Below, one piece after another: positions 35,975-51,500 of a DNA stretch of 64,000 bases. Below the pieces are notes generated by a model. That model was not told the DNA's origin, ran no database searches, and worked only from the letters and a program-made list of their open reading frames with translations. Location: contig NC_079880.1 in the NCBI RefSeq assembly GCF_029227915.1, positions 870,001-934,000 of the forward strand, written 5' to 3'. Both the position numbers and the translations under genes were made by a program. Numbering within the stretch: the first letter of the stretch is position 1; the number at the start of each line of letters is the position of its first letter. This stretch comes from Hydractinia symbiolongicarpus. Its lineage: Eukaryota > Cnidaria > Hydrozoa > Anthoathecata > Hydractiniidae.

Positions 35975-38900
35975 AATAAGACAATTGGACTCTAAGAAGT
36001 AACATTCATCTTAATTTGACTTGATTGCCCGAACTCAGCGATTACACTGGGCGCTGGAGTAGCGCTTCATTTAAAAATTTAGATAAATAAGTCAATTTTT
36101 ACTGTGGGACCAATTATAGCCCTTAGCGCGCGCTGAAGAAATAGAGACAGTTTCAAATACTACATTTCATTGATTTTCTAACGGTGTCAGTCCGTTTGAG
36201 TTACAACGGTTGGGTCACATATTCGTACCAACATGTATTTAGTGATTGTTACCCATGTTACTAAGTTGTATCGCTTTTAACAGTGAAACGATTGACTGTG
36301 GGACTTAATTGATCTAACTTTGGACTGTGACCTGATAAATGTGATAAATGAGACAATTGGACTCTAAGAAATAACATTCTTCTTAATTTGACGTGATTGC
36401 CGGAACTCAGCGATTACACTGGGCGCTGTGGTAGCGCTTCATTTAAAAAATTAGATAAATAAGTCATTTTTTACTGTGAGACCAATCCTAGCCGTTATCG
36501 CGCGCTGAAGAATTAGCGACAGTTTCAAAAACTACATTTCATTGACTTTCTAACGGTGTCAGTCCGTTTGAGTTATAATGGTTGGGTCACCGATTCGTAC
36601 CAACATGTACTTAGCAATATTTTTCTGATATTACTAGGTTGCATCCCTTTTAACAATAAAACGATTGACTGTTGGACTTAGTTGAACTAACTTTTGACTG
36701 TGACCTGATAAATGTGATAAAGGAGACAATTGGACTTCAAGAAATAACATTCATCTTAATTTGACGTGATTATCGGAACTCAGCGATTACACTGGGCGCT
36801 GTTGCAGCGCTTCATTTAAAAATTTAGATCAATATGTCATATTTTACTGTTAGACCAATCCTAGCCGTTATCGCGCGCTGAAGAGTTAGCGACAGTTTCA
36901 AAAAGTACATTTCATTGACTTTCTAACGGTGTCAGTACGTTTGAGTTACAACGGTTGCGTCACATATTCGTACCAACATGTATTTACCGATATTTTTCTG
37001 ATATTACTAGGTTGCATCGCTTTTAACAATGAAACGATTTACTGTGGGACTTAATTGAACTAACTTTGTACTGTGACCTGATAAATGTGATAAATGAGAC
37101 ATTTGGATTCCAAGAAATAACATTCTTTTTAATTTGACGTGATTGTCGGAACTCAGCGATTACACTGGGCGCTGTGGTAGCGCTTCATTTGAAAGTTTAA
37201 ATAAATAAGTCATTTTTACTGCGGGACCAATCCTAGCCGTTATTACGCGCCGAAGAATTAGCGACAGTTTCAAAAACTACATTTCATTGACTTACTAACG
37301 GTGTCAGTTCGTTTGAGTTACAACGGTTGGGTCACATATTCGTACCATCATGTATTTAGCGGTATTTCTCTGGTATTACTAGGTTGCATCGCTTTTAACA
37401 ATGAAACAATTGACTGTGGGACTTAATTGATCTAACTTTGGACTGTGACCTGATAAATGTGATAAATGAGACAATTGGACTCCAAGAAATAACATTCTTC
37501 TTAATTTGACGTGATTGCCGGAACTCAGCGATTGCACTGGGCGCTGTGGTAGCGCTTCATTTAAAAATTTAGATAAATAAGTCATTTTTTACTGTGAGAC
37601 CAATCCTAGCCGTTATCGCGCGCTGAAGAATTAGCGAAAGTTTCAAAAACTACATTTCATTGACTTTCTAACGGTGTCAGTCCGTTTGAGTTATAACGGT
37701 TAGGTCACTGATTCGTACCAACATGTACTTAGCAATATTTTTCTGATATTACTAGGTTGCATCCCTTTTAACAATAAAACGATTGACTGTTGGACTTAAT
37801 TGAACTAACTTTTGACTGTGACCTGATAAATGTGATAAAGGAGACAATTGGACTTCAAGAAATAACATTCTTCTTAATTTGACGTGATTATCGGATCTCA
37901 GCGATTACACTGGGCGCTGTTGCAGTGCTTCATTTAAAAATTTAGATCAATATGTCATTTTTTACAGTTAGACCAATCCTAGCCGTTATCGCGCGCTGAA
38001 GAATTAGCGACAGTTTCAAAAAGTACATTTCATTGACTTTCTAACGGTGTCAGTACGTTTGAGTTACAACGGTTGAGTCACATATTCGTACCAACATGTA
38101 TTTAGCGATATTTTTCTGATATTACTAAGCATCGCTTTTAACAATGAAACGATTTACTGTGAGACTTAATTGAACTAACTTTGGATTGTGACGTCATAAA
38201 TGTGATAAATGAGACATTCGGACTCCAAGAAATAACATTCTTCTTAATTTGACGTGATTGTCGAAACTGAGCGATTACACTGGGCGCTGTGGTAGCGCTT
38301 CATTTGAAAAGTTAAATAAATAAGTCATTTTTACTGTGGGACCAATCCTAGTCGTTATCGCGCGCTGAAGAAATAGCGACAGTTTCAAAAACTACTTTTC
38401 ATTGACTTTCTAACGGTGTCAATCCGCTTCAGTTACAACAGTTGCGTCACATATTCGTACCAACATGTATTTAATGATTTTTACCGATATTACTAAGTTG
38501 TATCGCTTTTAACAGTGAAAGGATTGACTGTGGGACTTAATTGAACTGATTTTGGACTATGAGCTTAGAAATGTGATAACTGAGACAATTGGACTTCAAG
38601 AAATAACATTCTTCTTAATTTGACATGATTGCCAGAACTCAGCGATTACACTGAGCGCTGGGGTAGCGCTTCATTTAAAAAATTAGATAAATAAGTCATT
38701 TTTTACTGTGAGACCAATCCTAGCCGTTATCGTGCGCTGAAGAATTAGCGACAGTTTCAAAAAGTACATTTCATTGACTTTCTAACTGTGTCAGTCCGTT
38801 TGAGTTACAACGGTTGGGTCACATATTCGTACCAACATGTATTTAGCGATATTTTTCTGATATTACTAAGTTGCATCGCTTTTAAGAATGAAACGATTTA

Positions 38901-39085
38901 CTGTGGGACTTAATTGAACTAACTTTGGATTGTAACCTGATAAATGTGATAAATGAGACATTTGGACTCCAAGAAATAACATTCTTCTTAATTTGACGTG
39001 ATTGTCGAAACTGAGCGATCACACTGGGCGCTGTGGTAGCGCTACATTTGAAAAGTTAAATAAATAAGTCATTTTTACTTTGGGA
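35975..39085. repeat. 3.1-kb block repeated at 45271-48381 (offset 9296)
   Basis: GTTACCCATGTTACTAAG, TATAATGGTTGGGTCACCG (36574 / 45870) and ATTACTAAGCATCGC (38122 / 47418) are 9296 bp apart, i.e. 25 monomers. The left edge lies in GACAATTGGACTCTAAGAAG, after which the two copies agree. Confidence 0.85.
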
Positions 39086-39570
39086 CCAATCCTAGCCGTT
39101 ATCGCGCGCTGAAGAAATAGCGACAGTTTCAAAAACTACTTTTCATTGACTTTCTAACGGTGTCAGTCCGTTTGAGTTATAATGGTTGGGTCACCGATTC
39201 GTACCAACATGTACTTAGCAATATTTTTCTGATATTACTAGGTTGCATCCCTTTTAACAATAAAACGATTGACTGTTGGACTTAATTGAACTAACTTTTG
39301 ACTGTGACCTGATAAATGTGATAAAGGAGACAATTGGACTTCAAGAAATAACATTCATCTTAATTTGACGTGATTATCGGAACTCAGCGATTACACTGGG
39401 CACTGTTGCAGCGCTTAATTTAAAAATTTAGATCAATATGTCATATTTTACTGTTAGACCAATCCTAGCCGTTATCGCGCGCAGAAGAGTTAGCGACAGT
39501 TTCAAAAAGTACATTTCATTGACTTTCTAACGGTTTCAGTACGTTTGAGTTACAATGGTTGCGTCACATA

Positions 39571-40313
39571 TTCGTACCAACATGTATTTAGCGATATTTT
39601 TCTGATATTACTAGGTTGCATCGCTTTTAACAATGAAACGATTTACTGTGGGACTTAATTGAACTAACTTTGTACTGTGACCTGATAAATGTGATAAATG
39701 AGACATTTGGATTCCAAGAAATAACATTCTTCTTAATTTGACGTGATTGCCGGAACTCAGCGATTACACTGGGCGCTGTGGTAGCGCTTCATTTGAAAGG
39801 TTAAATAAATAAGTCATTTTTACTGCGGGACCAATCCTAGCCGTTATTACGCGCTGAAGAATTAGCAACAGTTTCAAAAACTACATTTCATTGACTTACT
39901 AACGGTGTCAGTTCGTTTGAGTTACAACGGTTGGGTCACATATTCGTACCAACATGTATTTAGCGATATTTTTCTGATATTACTAGGTTGCATCGCTTTT
40001 AACAATGAAACGATTTACTGTGGGACTTAATTGAACTAACTTTGTACTGTGACCTGATAAATGTGATAAATGAGACATTTGGATTCCAAGAAATAACATT
40101 CTTCTTAATTTGACGTGATTGCCGGAACTCAGCGATTACACTGGGCGCTGTGGTAGCGCTTTATTTGAAAGGTTAAATAAATAAGTCATTTTTACTGCGG
40201 GACCAATCCTAGCCGTTATTACGCGCTGAAGAATTAGCAACAGTTTCAAAAACTACATTTCATTGACTTACTAACGGTGTCAGTTCGTTTGAGTTACAAC
40301 GGTTGGGTCACAT
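39571..40313. repeat. Single-monomer tandem duplication
   Basis: Two adjacent, nearly identical monomers (GATTTACTGTGGGACTTAAT ... CTTTGTACTGTGACC, then GAAAGGTTAAATAAATAAG, then GAATTAGCAACAG). The related string at 49.6-50.7 kb has only one, and the offset between the regions changes by one monomer (10413 to 10043) across this point. Confidence 0.75.
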
Positions 40314-41486
40314 ATTCGTACCATCATGTATTTAGCGGTATTTCTCTGGTATTACTAGGTTGCATCGCTTTTAACAATGAAACAATTGACTGTGGGACTT
40401 AATTGATCTAACTTTGGACTGTGACCTGATAAATGTGATAAATGAGACAATTGGACTCCAACAAATAACATTCTTCTTAATTTGACGTGATTGCCGGAAC
40501 TCAGCGATTGCACTGGGCGCTGTGGTAGCGCTTCATTTAAAAATTTAGATAAATAAGTCATTTTTTACTGTGAGACCAATCCTAGCCGTTTCGCGCGCTG
40601 AAGAATTAGCGACAGTTTCAAAAACTACATTTCATTGACTTTCTAACGGTGTCAGTCCGTTTGAGTTATAACGGTTAGGTCACTGATTCGTCCCAACATG
40701 GACTTAGCAATATTTTTCTGATATTACTAGGTTGCATCCCTTTTAACAATAAAACGATTGACTGTTGGACTTAATTGAACTAACTTTTGACTGTGACCTG
40801 ATAAATGTGATAAAGGAGACAATTGGATTTCAAGAAATAACATTCTTCTTAATTTGACGTGATTATCGGATCTCAGCGATTACACTGGGCGCTGTTGCAG
40901 CGCTTCATTTAAAAATTTAGATCAATATGTCATTTTTTACTGTTAAACCAATCCTAGCCGTTATCGCGCGCTGAAGAATTAGCGACAGTTTCAAAAAGTA
41001 CATTTCATTGACTTTCTAACGGTGTCAGTACGTTTGAGTTACAACGGTTGCGTCACATATTCGTACCAACATGTATTTAGCGATATTTTTCTGATATTAC
41101 TAGGTTGCATCGCTTTTAACAATGAAACGATTTACTGTGGGACTTAATTGAACTAACTTTGGATTGTGACCTGATAAATGTGATAAATGAGACAATTGGA
41201 CTCCAAGAAATAACATTCTTCTTAATTTGACGTGATTGTCGAAACTGAGCGATTACACTGGGCGCTGTGGTAGCGCTACATTTGAAAAGTTAATAAGTCA
41301 TTTTTACTGTGGGACCAATCCTAGCCGTTATCGCGCGCTGAAGAAATAGCGACAGTTTCAAAAACTACTTTTCATTGACATTCTAACTGTGTCAATCCGC
41401 TTCAGTTACAACAGTTGCGTCACATATTCGTACCAACATGTATTTAATGATTTTTTCCGATATTACTAAGTTGTATCGCTTTTAAC

Positions 41487-42765
41487 AGTGAAACGAATGA
41501 ATGTGGGACTTAATTGAACTAACTTTGGACTGTCACCTGATGAATGTGATAAATAAGACAATTGGACTCTAAGAAGTAACATTCATCTTAATTTGACATG
41601 ATTGCCCGAACTCAGCGATTACACTGGGCGCTGGAGTAGCGCTTCATTTAAAAATTTAGATAAATAAGTCAATTTTTACTGTGGGACCAATTATAGCCCT
41701 TAGCGCGCGCTGAAGAAATAGAGACAGTTTCAAATACTACATTTCATTGATTTTCTAACGGTGTCAGTCCGTTTGAGTTACAACGGTTGGGTCACATATT
41801 CGTACCAACATGTATTTAGTGATTGTTACCCATGTTACTAAGTTGTATCGCTTTTAACAGTGAAACGATTGACTGTGGGACTTAATTGATCTAACTTTGG
41901 ACTGTGACCTGATAAATGTGATAAATGAGACAATTGGACTCCAAGAAATAACATTCTTCTTAATTTGACGTGATTGCCGGAACTCAGCGATTACACTGGG
42001 CGCTGTGGTAGCGCTTCATTTAAAAAATTAGATAAATAAGTCATTTTTTACTGTGAGACCAATCCTAGCCGTTATCGTGCGCTGAAGAATTAGCGACAGT
42101 TTCAAAAAGTACATTTCATTGACTTTCTAACGGTGTCAGTCCGTTTGAGTTACAACGGTTGGGTCACATATTCGTACCAACATGTATTTTGCAATATTTT
42201 TCTGATATTACTAAGTTGCATCGCTTTTAACAATGAAACGATTTACTGTGGGACTTAATTGAACTAACTTTGGATTTTGACCTGATAAATGTGATAAATG
42301 AGACATTTGGACTCCAAGAAATAACATTCTTCTTAATTTGACGTGATTGTCGAAACTGAGCGATTACACTGGGCGCTGTGGTAGCGCTTCATTTGAAAAG
42401 TTAAATAAATAAGTCATTTTTACTTTGGGACCAATCCTAGCCGTTATCGCGCGCTGAAGAAATAGCGACAGTTTCAAAAACTACTTTTCATTGACTTTCT
42501 AACGGTGTTAATCCGCTTCAGTTACAACGGTTGCGTCACATATTCGTACCAACATGTATTTAATGATTTTTACCGATATTACTAAGTTGTATCGCTTTTA
42601 ACAGTGAAAGGATTGACTGTGGGACTTAATTGAACTGATTTTGGACTATGACCTTAGAAATGTGATAACTGAGACAATTGGACTTCAAGAAATAACATTC
42701 TTCTTAATTTGACATGATTGCCGGAACTCAGCGATTACACTGAGCGCTGGGGTAGCGCTTCATTT
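41487..42765. repeat. 1.28-kb block repeated at 51908-53186 (offset 10421)
   Basis: GTGAAACGAATGAATGTGG (41488 / 51909), CCCATGTTACT (41829 / 52250) and the AACAATGAAACGATTTACTG string after 42210 / 52631 keep a constant offset. The match ends at the hairpin spacer near 42770, where this copy switches to the AGATCAATATGTCA subtype. Confidence 0.8.
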
Positions 42766-45556
42766 AAAAATTTAGATCAATATGTCATATTTTACTGTTA
42801 GACCAATCCTAGCCGTTATCGCGCGCAGAAGAGTTAGCGACAGTTTCAAAAAGTACATTTCATTGACTTTCTAACGGTTTCAGTACGTTTGAGTTACAAC
42901 GGTTGCGTCACATATTCGTACCAACATGTATTTAGCGATATTTTTCTGATATTACTAGGTTGCATCGCTTTTAACAATGAAACGATTTACTGTGGGACTT
43001 AATTGATCTAACTTTGGACTGTGACCTGATAAATGTGATAAATGAGACAATTGGACTCCAAGAAATAACATTCTTCTTAATTTGACGTGATTGCCGGAAC
43101 TCAGCGATTACACTGGGCGCTGTGGTAGCGCTTCATTTAAAAAATTAGATAAATAAGTCATTTTTTACTGTGAGACCAATCCTAGCCGTTATCGTGCGCT
43201 GAAGAATTAGCGACAGTTTCAAAAAGTACATTTCATTGACTTTCTAACGGTGTCAGTCCGTTTGAGTTACAACGGTTGGGTCACATATTCGTACCAACAT
43301 GTATTTTGCAATATTTTTCTGATATTACTAAGTTGCATCGCTTTTAACAATGAAACGATTTACTGTGGGACTTAATTGAACTAACTTTGGATTTTGACCT
43401 GATAAATGTGATAAATGAGACATTTGGACTCCAAGAAATAACATTCTTCTTAATTTGACGTGATTGTCGAAACTGAGCGATTACACTGGGTGCTGTGGTA
43501 GCGCTTCATTTGAAAAGTTAAATAAATAAGTCATTTTTAATTGGGACCAATCCTAGCCGTTATCGCGCGCTGAAGAAATAGCGACAGTTTCAAAAACTAC
43601 TTTTCATTGACTTTCTAACGGTGTTAATCCGCTTCAGTTACAACGGTTGCGTCACATATTCGTACCAACATGTATTTAATGATTTTTACCGATATTACTA
43701 AGTTGTATCGCTTTTAACAGTGAAAGGATTGACTGTGGGACTTAATTGAACTGATTTTGGACTATGACCTTAGAAATGTGATAACTGAGACAATTGGACT
43801 TCAAGAAATAACATTCTTCTTAATTTGACATGATTGCCGGAACTCAGCGATTACACTGAGCGCTGGGGTAGCGCTTCATTTAAAAAATTAGATAAATAAG
43901 TCATTTTTTACTGTGAGACCAATCCTAGCCGTTATCGCGCGCTGAAGAAATAGCGACAGTTTCAAAAACTACTTTTCATTGACTTTCTAACGGTGTCAAT
44001 CCGCTTCAGTTACAACAGTTGCGTCACATATTCGTACCAACATGTATTTAATGATTTTTACCGATATTACTAAGTTGTATCGCTTTTAACAGTGAAAGGA
44101 TTGACTGTGGGACTTAATTGAACTGATTTTGGACTATGAGCTTAGAAATGTGATAACTGAGACAATTGGACTCTAAGAAGTAACATTCATCTTAATTTGA
44201 CTTGATTGCCCGAACTCAGCGATTACACTGGGCGCTGGAGTAGCGCTTCATTTAAAAATTTAGATAAATAAGTCAATTTTTACTGTGGGACCAATTATAG
44301 CCCTTAGCGCGCGCTGAAGAAATAGAGACAGTTTCAAATACTACATTTCATTGATTTTCTAACGGTGTCAGTCCGTTTGAGTTACAACGGTTGGGTCACA
44401 TATTCGTACCAACATGTATTTAGTGATTGTTACCCATGTTACTAAGTTGCATCGCTTTTAACAATGAAACGATTTACTGTGGGACTTAATTGAACTAACT
44501 TTGGATTTTGACCTGATAAATGTGATAAATGAGACATTTGGACTCCAAGAAATAACATTCTTCTTAATTTGACGTGATTGTCGAAACTGAGCGATTACAC
44601 TGGGCGCTGTGGTAGCGCTTCATTTGAAAAGTTAAATAAATAAGTCATTTTTACTTTGGGACCAATCCTAGCCGTTATCGCGCGCTGAAGAAATAGCGAC
44701 AGTTTCAAAAACTACTTTTCATTGACTTTCTAACGGTGTTAATCCGCTTCAGTTACAACGGTTGCGTCACATATTCGTACCAACATGTATTTAATGATTT
44801 TTACCGATATTACTAAGTTGTATCGCTTTTAACAGTGAAAGGATTGACTGTGGGACTTAATTGAACTGATTTTGGACTATGACCTTAGAAATGTGATAAC
44901 TGAGACAATTGGACTTCAAGAAATAACATTCTTCTTAATTTGACATGATTGCCGGAACTCAGCGATTACACTGAGCGCTGGGGTAGCGCTTCATTTAAAA
45001 AATTAGATAAATAAGTCATTTTTTACTGTGAGACCAATCCTAGCCGTTATCGCGCGCTGAAGAAATAGCGACAGTTTCAAAAACTACTTTTCATTGACTT
45101 TCTAACGGTGTCAATCCGCTTCAGTTACAACAGTTGCGTCACATATTCGTACCAACATGTATTTAATGATTTTTACCGATATTACTAAGTTGTATCGCTT
45201 TTAACAGTGAAAGGATTGACTGTGGGACTTAATTGAACTGATTTTGGACTATGAGCTTAGAAATGTGATAACTGAGACAATTGGACTCTAAGAAGTAACA
45301 TTCATCTTAATTTGACTTGATTGCCCGAACTCAGCGATTACACTGGGCGCTGGAGTAGCGCTTCATTTAAAAATTTAGATAAATAAGTCAATTTTTACTG
45401 TGGGACCAATTATAGCCCTTAGCGCGCGCTGAAGAAATAGAGACAGTTTCAAATACTACATTTCATTGATTTTCTAACGGTGTCAGTCCGTTTGAGTTAC
45501 AACGGTTGGGTCACATATTCGTACCAACATGTATTTAGTGATTGTTACCCATGTTA
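42210..45556. repeat. Trimeric HOR (~1115 bp), three copies
   Basis: ACTAAGTTGCATCGC (or ACTAAGTTGTATCGC) anchors at 42210, 43327, 44441 and 45556 are spaced 1114-1117 bp. CTCTAAGAAGTAACATTC recurs 1115 bp apart at 44170 and 45285. The first copy has a divergent stretch at about 42770-42990. Confidence 0.8.
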
Positions 45557-48500
45557 CTAAGTTGTATCGCTTTTAACAGTGAAACGATTGACTGTGGGAC
45601 TTAATTGATCTAACTTTGGACTGTGACCTGATAAATGTGATAAATGAGACAATTGGACTCCAAGAAATAACATTCTTCTTAATTTGACGTGATTGCCGGA
45701 ACTCAGCGATTACACTGGGCGCTGTGGTAGCGCTTCATTTAAAAAATTAGATAAATAAGTCATTTTTTACTGTGAGACCAATCCTAGCCGTTATCGCGCG
45801 CTGAAGAATTAGCGACAGTTTCAAAAACTACATTTCATTGACTTTCTAACGGTGTCAGTCCGTTTGAGTTATAATGGTTGGGTCACCGATTCGTACCAAC
45901 ATGTACTTAGCAATATTTTTCTGATATTACTAGGTTGCATCCCTTTTAACAATAAAACGATTGACTGTTGGACTTAATTGAACTAACTTTTGACTGTGAC
46001 CTGATAAATGTGATAAAGGAGACAATTGGACTTCAAGAAATAACATTCATCTTAATTTGACGTGATTATCGGAACTCAGCGATTACACTGGGCGCTGTTG
46101 CAGCGCTTCATTTAAAAATTTAGATCAATATGTCATATTTTACTGTTAGACCAATCCTAGCCGTTATCGCGCGCTGAAGAGTTAGCGACAGTTTCAAAAA
46201 GTACATTTCATTGACTTTCTAACGGTGTCAGTACGTTTGAGTTACAACGGTTGCGTCACATATTCGTACCAACATGTATTTAGCGATATTTTTCTGATAT
46301 TACTAGGTTGCATCGGTTTTAACAATGAAACGATTTACTGTGGGACTTAATTGAACTAACTTTGTACTGTGACCTGATAAATGTGATAAATGAGACATTT
46401 GGATTCCAAGAAATAACATTCTTCTTAATTTGACGTGATTGCCGGAACTCAGCGATTACACTGGGCGCTGTGGTAGCGCTTCATTTGAAAGGTTAAATAA
46501 ATAAGTCATTTTTACTGCGGGACCAATCCTAGCCGTTATTACGCGCCGAAGAATTAGCGACAGTTTCAAAAACTACATTTCATTGACTTACTAACGGTGT
46601 CAGTTCGTTTGAGTTACAACGGTTGGGTCACATATTCGTACCATCATGTATTTAGCGGTATTTCTCTGGTATTACTAGGTTGCATCGCTTTTAACAATGA
46701 AACAATTGACTGTGGGACTTAATTGATCTAACTTTGGACTGTGACCTGATAAATGTGATAAATGAGAAAATTGGACTCCAAGAAATAACATTCTTCTTAA
46801 TTTGACGTGATTGCCGGAACTCAGCGATTGCACTGGGCGCTGTGGTAGCGCTTCATTTAAAAATTTAGATAAATAAGTCATTTTTTACTGTGAGACCAAT
46901 CCTAGCCGTTATCGCGCGCTGAAGAATTAGCGACAGTTTCAAAAACTACATTTCATTGACTTTCTAACGGTGTCAGTCCGTTTGAGTTATAACGGTTAGG
47001 TCACTGATTCGTACCAACATGTACTTAGCAATATTTTTCTGATATTACTAGGTTGCATCCCTTTTAACAATAAAACGATTGACTGTTGGACTTAATTGAA
47101 ATAACTTTTGACTGTGACCTGATAAATGTGATAAAGGAGACAATTGGACTTCAAGAAATAACATTCTTCTTAATTTGACGTGATTATCGGATGTCAGCGA
47201 TTACACTGGGCGCTGTTGCAGTGCTTCATTTAAAAATTTAGATCAATATGTCATTTTTTACTGTTAGACCAATCCTAGCCGTTATCGCGCGCTGAAGAAT
47301 TAGCGACAGTTTCAAAAAGTACATTTCATTGACTTTCTAACGGTGTCAGTACGTTTGAGTTACAACGGTTGCGTCACATATTCGTACCAACATGTATTTA
47401 GCGATATTTTTCTGATATTACTAAGCATCGCTTTTAACAATGAAACGATTTACTGTGAGACTTAATTGAACTAACTTTGGATTGTGACGTGATAAATGTG
47501 ATAAATGAGACATTCGGACTCCAAGAAATAAAATTCTTCTTAATTTGACGTGATTGTCGAAACTGAGCGATTACACTGGGCGCTGTGGTAGCGCTTCAAT
47601 TGAAAAGTTAAATAAATAAGTCATTTTTACTGTGGGACCAATCCTAGTCGTTATCGCGCGCTGAAGAAATAGCGACAGTTTCAAAAACTACTTTTCATTG
47701 ACTTTCTAACGGTGTCAATCCGCTTCAGTTACAACAGTTGCGTCACATATTCGTACCAACATGTATTTAATGATTTTTACCGATATTACTAAGTTGTATC
47801 GCTTTTAACAGTGAAAGGATTGACTGTGGGACTTAATTGAACTGATTTTGGACTATGAGCTTAGAAATGTGATAACTGAGACAATTGGACTTCAAGAAAT
47901 AACATTCTTCTTAATTTGACATGATTGCCGGAACTCAGCGATTACACTGAGCGCTGGGGTAGCGCTTCATTTAAAAAATTAGATAAATAAGTCATTTTTT
48001 ACTGTGAGACCAATCCTAGCCGTTATCGTGCGCTGAAGAATTAGAGACAGTTTCAAAAAGTACATTTCATTGACTTTCTAACTGTGTCAGTCCGTTTGAG
48101 TTACAACGGTTGGGTCACATATTCGTACCAACATGTATTTAGCGATATTTTTCTGATATTACTAAGTTGCATCGCTTTTAAGAATGAAACGATTTACTAT
48201 GGGACTTAATTGAACTAACTTTGGATTGTAACCTGATAAATGTGATAAATGAGACATTTGGACTCCAAGAAATAACATTCTTCTTAATTTGACGTGATTG
48301 TCGAAACTGAGCGATTACACTGGGCGCTGTGGTAGCGCTACATTTGAAAAGTTAAATAAATAAGTCATTTTTACTGTGGGACCAATCCTAGCCGTTATCG
48401 CGCGCTGAAGAAATAGCGACAGTTTCAAAAACTACTTTTCATTGACTTTCTAACGGTGTCAATCCGCTTCAGTTACAACAGTTGCGTCACATATTCGTAC

Positions 48501-51500
48501 CAACATGTATTTAATGATTTTTACCGATATTACTAAGTTGTATCGCTTTTAACAGTGAAAGGATTGGCTGTGGGACTTAATTGAACTGATTTTGGACTAT
48601 GACCTTAGAAATGTGATAACTGAGACAATTGGACTTCAAGAAATAACATCCTTCTTAATTTGACATGATTGCCGGAACTCAGCGATTACACTGAGCGCTG
48701 GGGTAGCACTTTATTTAAAAATGTAGATAAATAAGTCATTTTGTACTGGGGGACCAATCCTAGCCGTTATCGCGCGCTGAAGAATTAGCGACAGTTTCAA
48801 AAAGTGCATTTCATTGACTTTCTAACGGTGTCAGTTCGTTTGAGTTACAACGGTTGCGTCACATATTCGTACCAACATGTATTTAGCGATATTTATCTGT
48901 TATTACTAGGTTGCATCGCTTTTAACAGTGAAACGAATGAATGTGGGACTTAATTGAACTAACTTTGGACTGTGACCTGATGAATGTGATAAATAAGACA
49001 ATTGGACTCTAAGAAGTAACATTCATCTTAATTTGACATGATTGCCCGAACTCAGCGATTACACTGGGCGCTGGAGTAGCGCTTCATTTAAAAATTTAGA
49101 TAAATAAGTCAATTTTTACTGTGGGACCAATTATAGCCCTTATCGCGCGCTGAAGAAATAGAGACAGTTTCAAATACTACATTTCATTGATTTTCTAACG
49201 GTGTCAGTCCGTTTGAGTTACAACGGTTGTGTCACATATTCGTACCAACATGTATTTTGCGATATTTTTCTGATATTACTAAGTTGCATCGCTTTTAACA
49301 ATGAAACGATTTACTGTGGGACTTAATTGAACTAACTTTGGATTGTGACCTGATAAATGTGATAAATGAGACATTTGGACTCCAAGAAATAACATTCTTC
49401 TTAATTTGACGTGATTGTCGAAACTGAGCGATTACACTGGGCGCTGTGGTAGCGCTTCATTTGAAAAGTTAAATAAATAAGTCATTTTTACTTTGGGACC
49501 AATCCTAGCCGTTATTGCGCGCTGAAGAAATAGCGACAGTTTCAAAAACTACTTTTCATTGACTTTCTAACGGTGTCAGTCCGTTTGAGTTATAATGGTT
49601 GGGTCACCGATTCGTACCAACATGTACTTAGCAATATTTTTCTGATATTACTAGGTTGCATCCCTTTTAACAATAAAACGATTGACTGTTGGACTTAATT
49701 GAACTAACTTTTGACTGTGACCTGATAAATGTGATAAAGGAGACAATTGGACTTCAAGATATAACATTCATCTTAATTTGACGTGATTATCGGAACTCAG
49801 CGATTACACTGGGCGCTGTTGCAGCGCTTCATTTAAAAATTTAGATCAATATGTCATATTTTACTGTTAGACCAATCCTAGCCGTTATCGCGCGCAGAAG
49901 AGTTAGCGACAGTTTCAAAAAGTACATTTCATTGACTTTCTAACGGTTTCAGTACGTTTGAGTTACAACGGTTGCGTCACATATTCGTACCAACATGTAT
50001 TTAGCGATATTTTTCTGATATTACTAGGTTGCATCGCTTTTAACAATGAAACGATTTACTGTGGGACTTAATTGAACTAACTTTGTACTGTGACCTGATA
50101 AATGTGATAAATGAGACATTTGGATTCCAAGAAATAACATTCTTCTTAATTTGACGTGATTGCCGGAACTCAGCGATTGCACTGGGCGCTGTGGTAGCGC
50201 TTCATTTAAAAATTTAGATAAATAAGTCATTTTTTACTGTGAGACCAATCCTAGCCGTTATCGCGCGCTGAAGAATTAGCGACATTTTCAAAAACTACAT
50301 TTCATTGACTTTCTAACGGTGTCAGTTCGTTTGAGTTACAACGGTTGGGTCACATATTCGTACCATCATGTATTTAGCGGTATTTCTCTGGTATTACTAG
50401 GTTGCATTGCTTTTAACAATGAAACAATTGACTGTGGGACTTAATTGATCTAACTTTGGACTTTGACCTGATAAATGTGATAAATGAGACAATTGGACTC
50501 CAACAAATAACATTCTTCTTAATTTGACGTGATTGCCGGAACTCAGCGATTGCACTGGGCGCTGTGGTAGCGATTCATTTAAAAATTTAGATAAATAAGT
50601 CATTTTTTACTGTGAGACCAATCCTAGCCGTTATCGCGCGCTGAAGAATTAGCGACAGTTTCAATAACTACATTTCATTGACTTTCTAACGGTGTCAGTC
50701 CGTTTGAGTTATAACGGTTAGGTCACTGATTCGTCCCAACATGGACTTAGCAATATTTTTCTGATATTACTAGGTTGCATCCCTTTTAACAATAAAACGA
50801 TTGACTGTTGGACTTAATTGAACTAACTTTTGACTGTGACCTGATAAATGTGATAAAGGAGACAATTGGATTTCAAGAAATAACATTCTTCTTAATTTGA
50901 CGTGATTATCGGATCTCAGCGATTACACTGGGCGCTGTTGCAGCGCTTCATTTAAAAATTTAGATCAATATGTCATTTTTTACTGTTAGACCAATCCTAG
51001 CCGTTATCGCGCGCTGAAGAATTAGCGACAGTTTCAAAAAGTACATTTCATTGACTTTCTAACGGTGTCAGTACGTTTGAGTTACAACGGTTGCGTCACA
51101 TATTCGTACCAACATGTATTTAGCGATATTTTTCTGATATTACTAGGTTGCATCGCTTTTAACAATGAAACGATTTACTGTGGGACTTAATTGAACTAAC
51201 TTTGGATTGTGACCTGATAAATGTGATAAATGAGACAATTGGACTCCAAGAAATAACATTCTTCTTAATTTGACGTGATTGTCGAAACTGAGCGATTACA
51301 CTGGGCGCTGTGGTAGCGCTACATTTGAAAAGTTAAAAAAATAAGTCATTTTTACTGTGGGACCAATCCTAGCCGTTATCGCGCGCTGAAGAAATAGCGA
51401 CAGTTTCAAAAACTACTTTTCATTGACATTCTAACTGTGTCAATCCGCTTCAGTTACAACAGTTGCGTCACATATTCGTACCAACATGTATTTAATGATT

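Noticed and set aside
37379-37585. Recurrent 68-codon minus-strand frame (also 40355, 46675, 50024, 50397)
   Set aside because: Recurs only where the same monomer subtype recurs; other subtypes break it. The start codon is not ATG at several sites.
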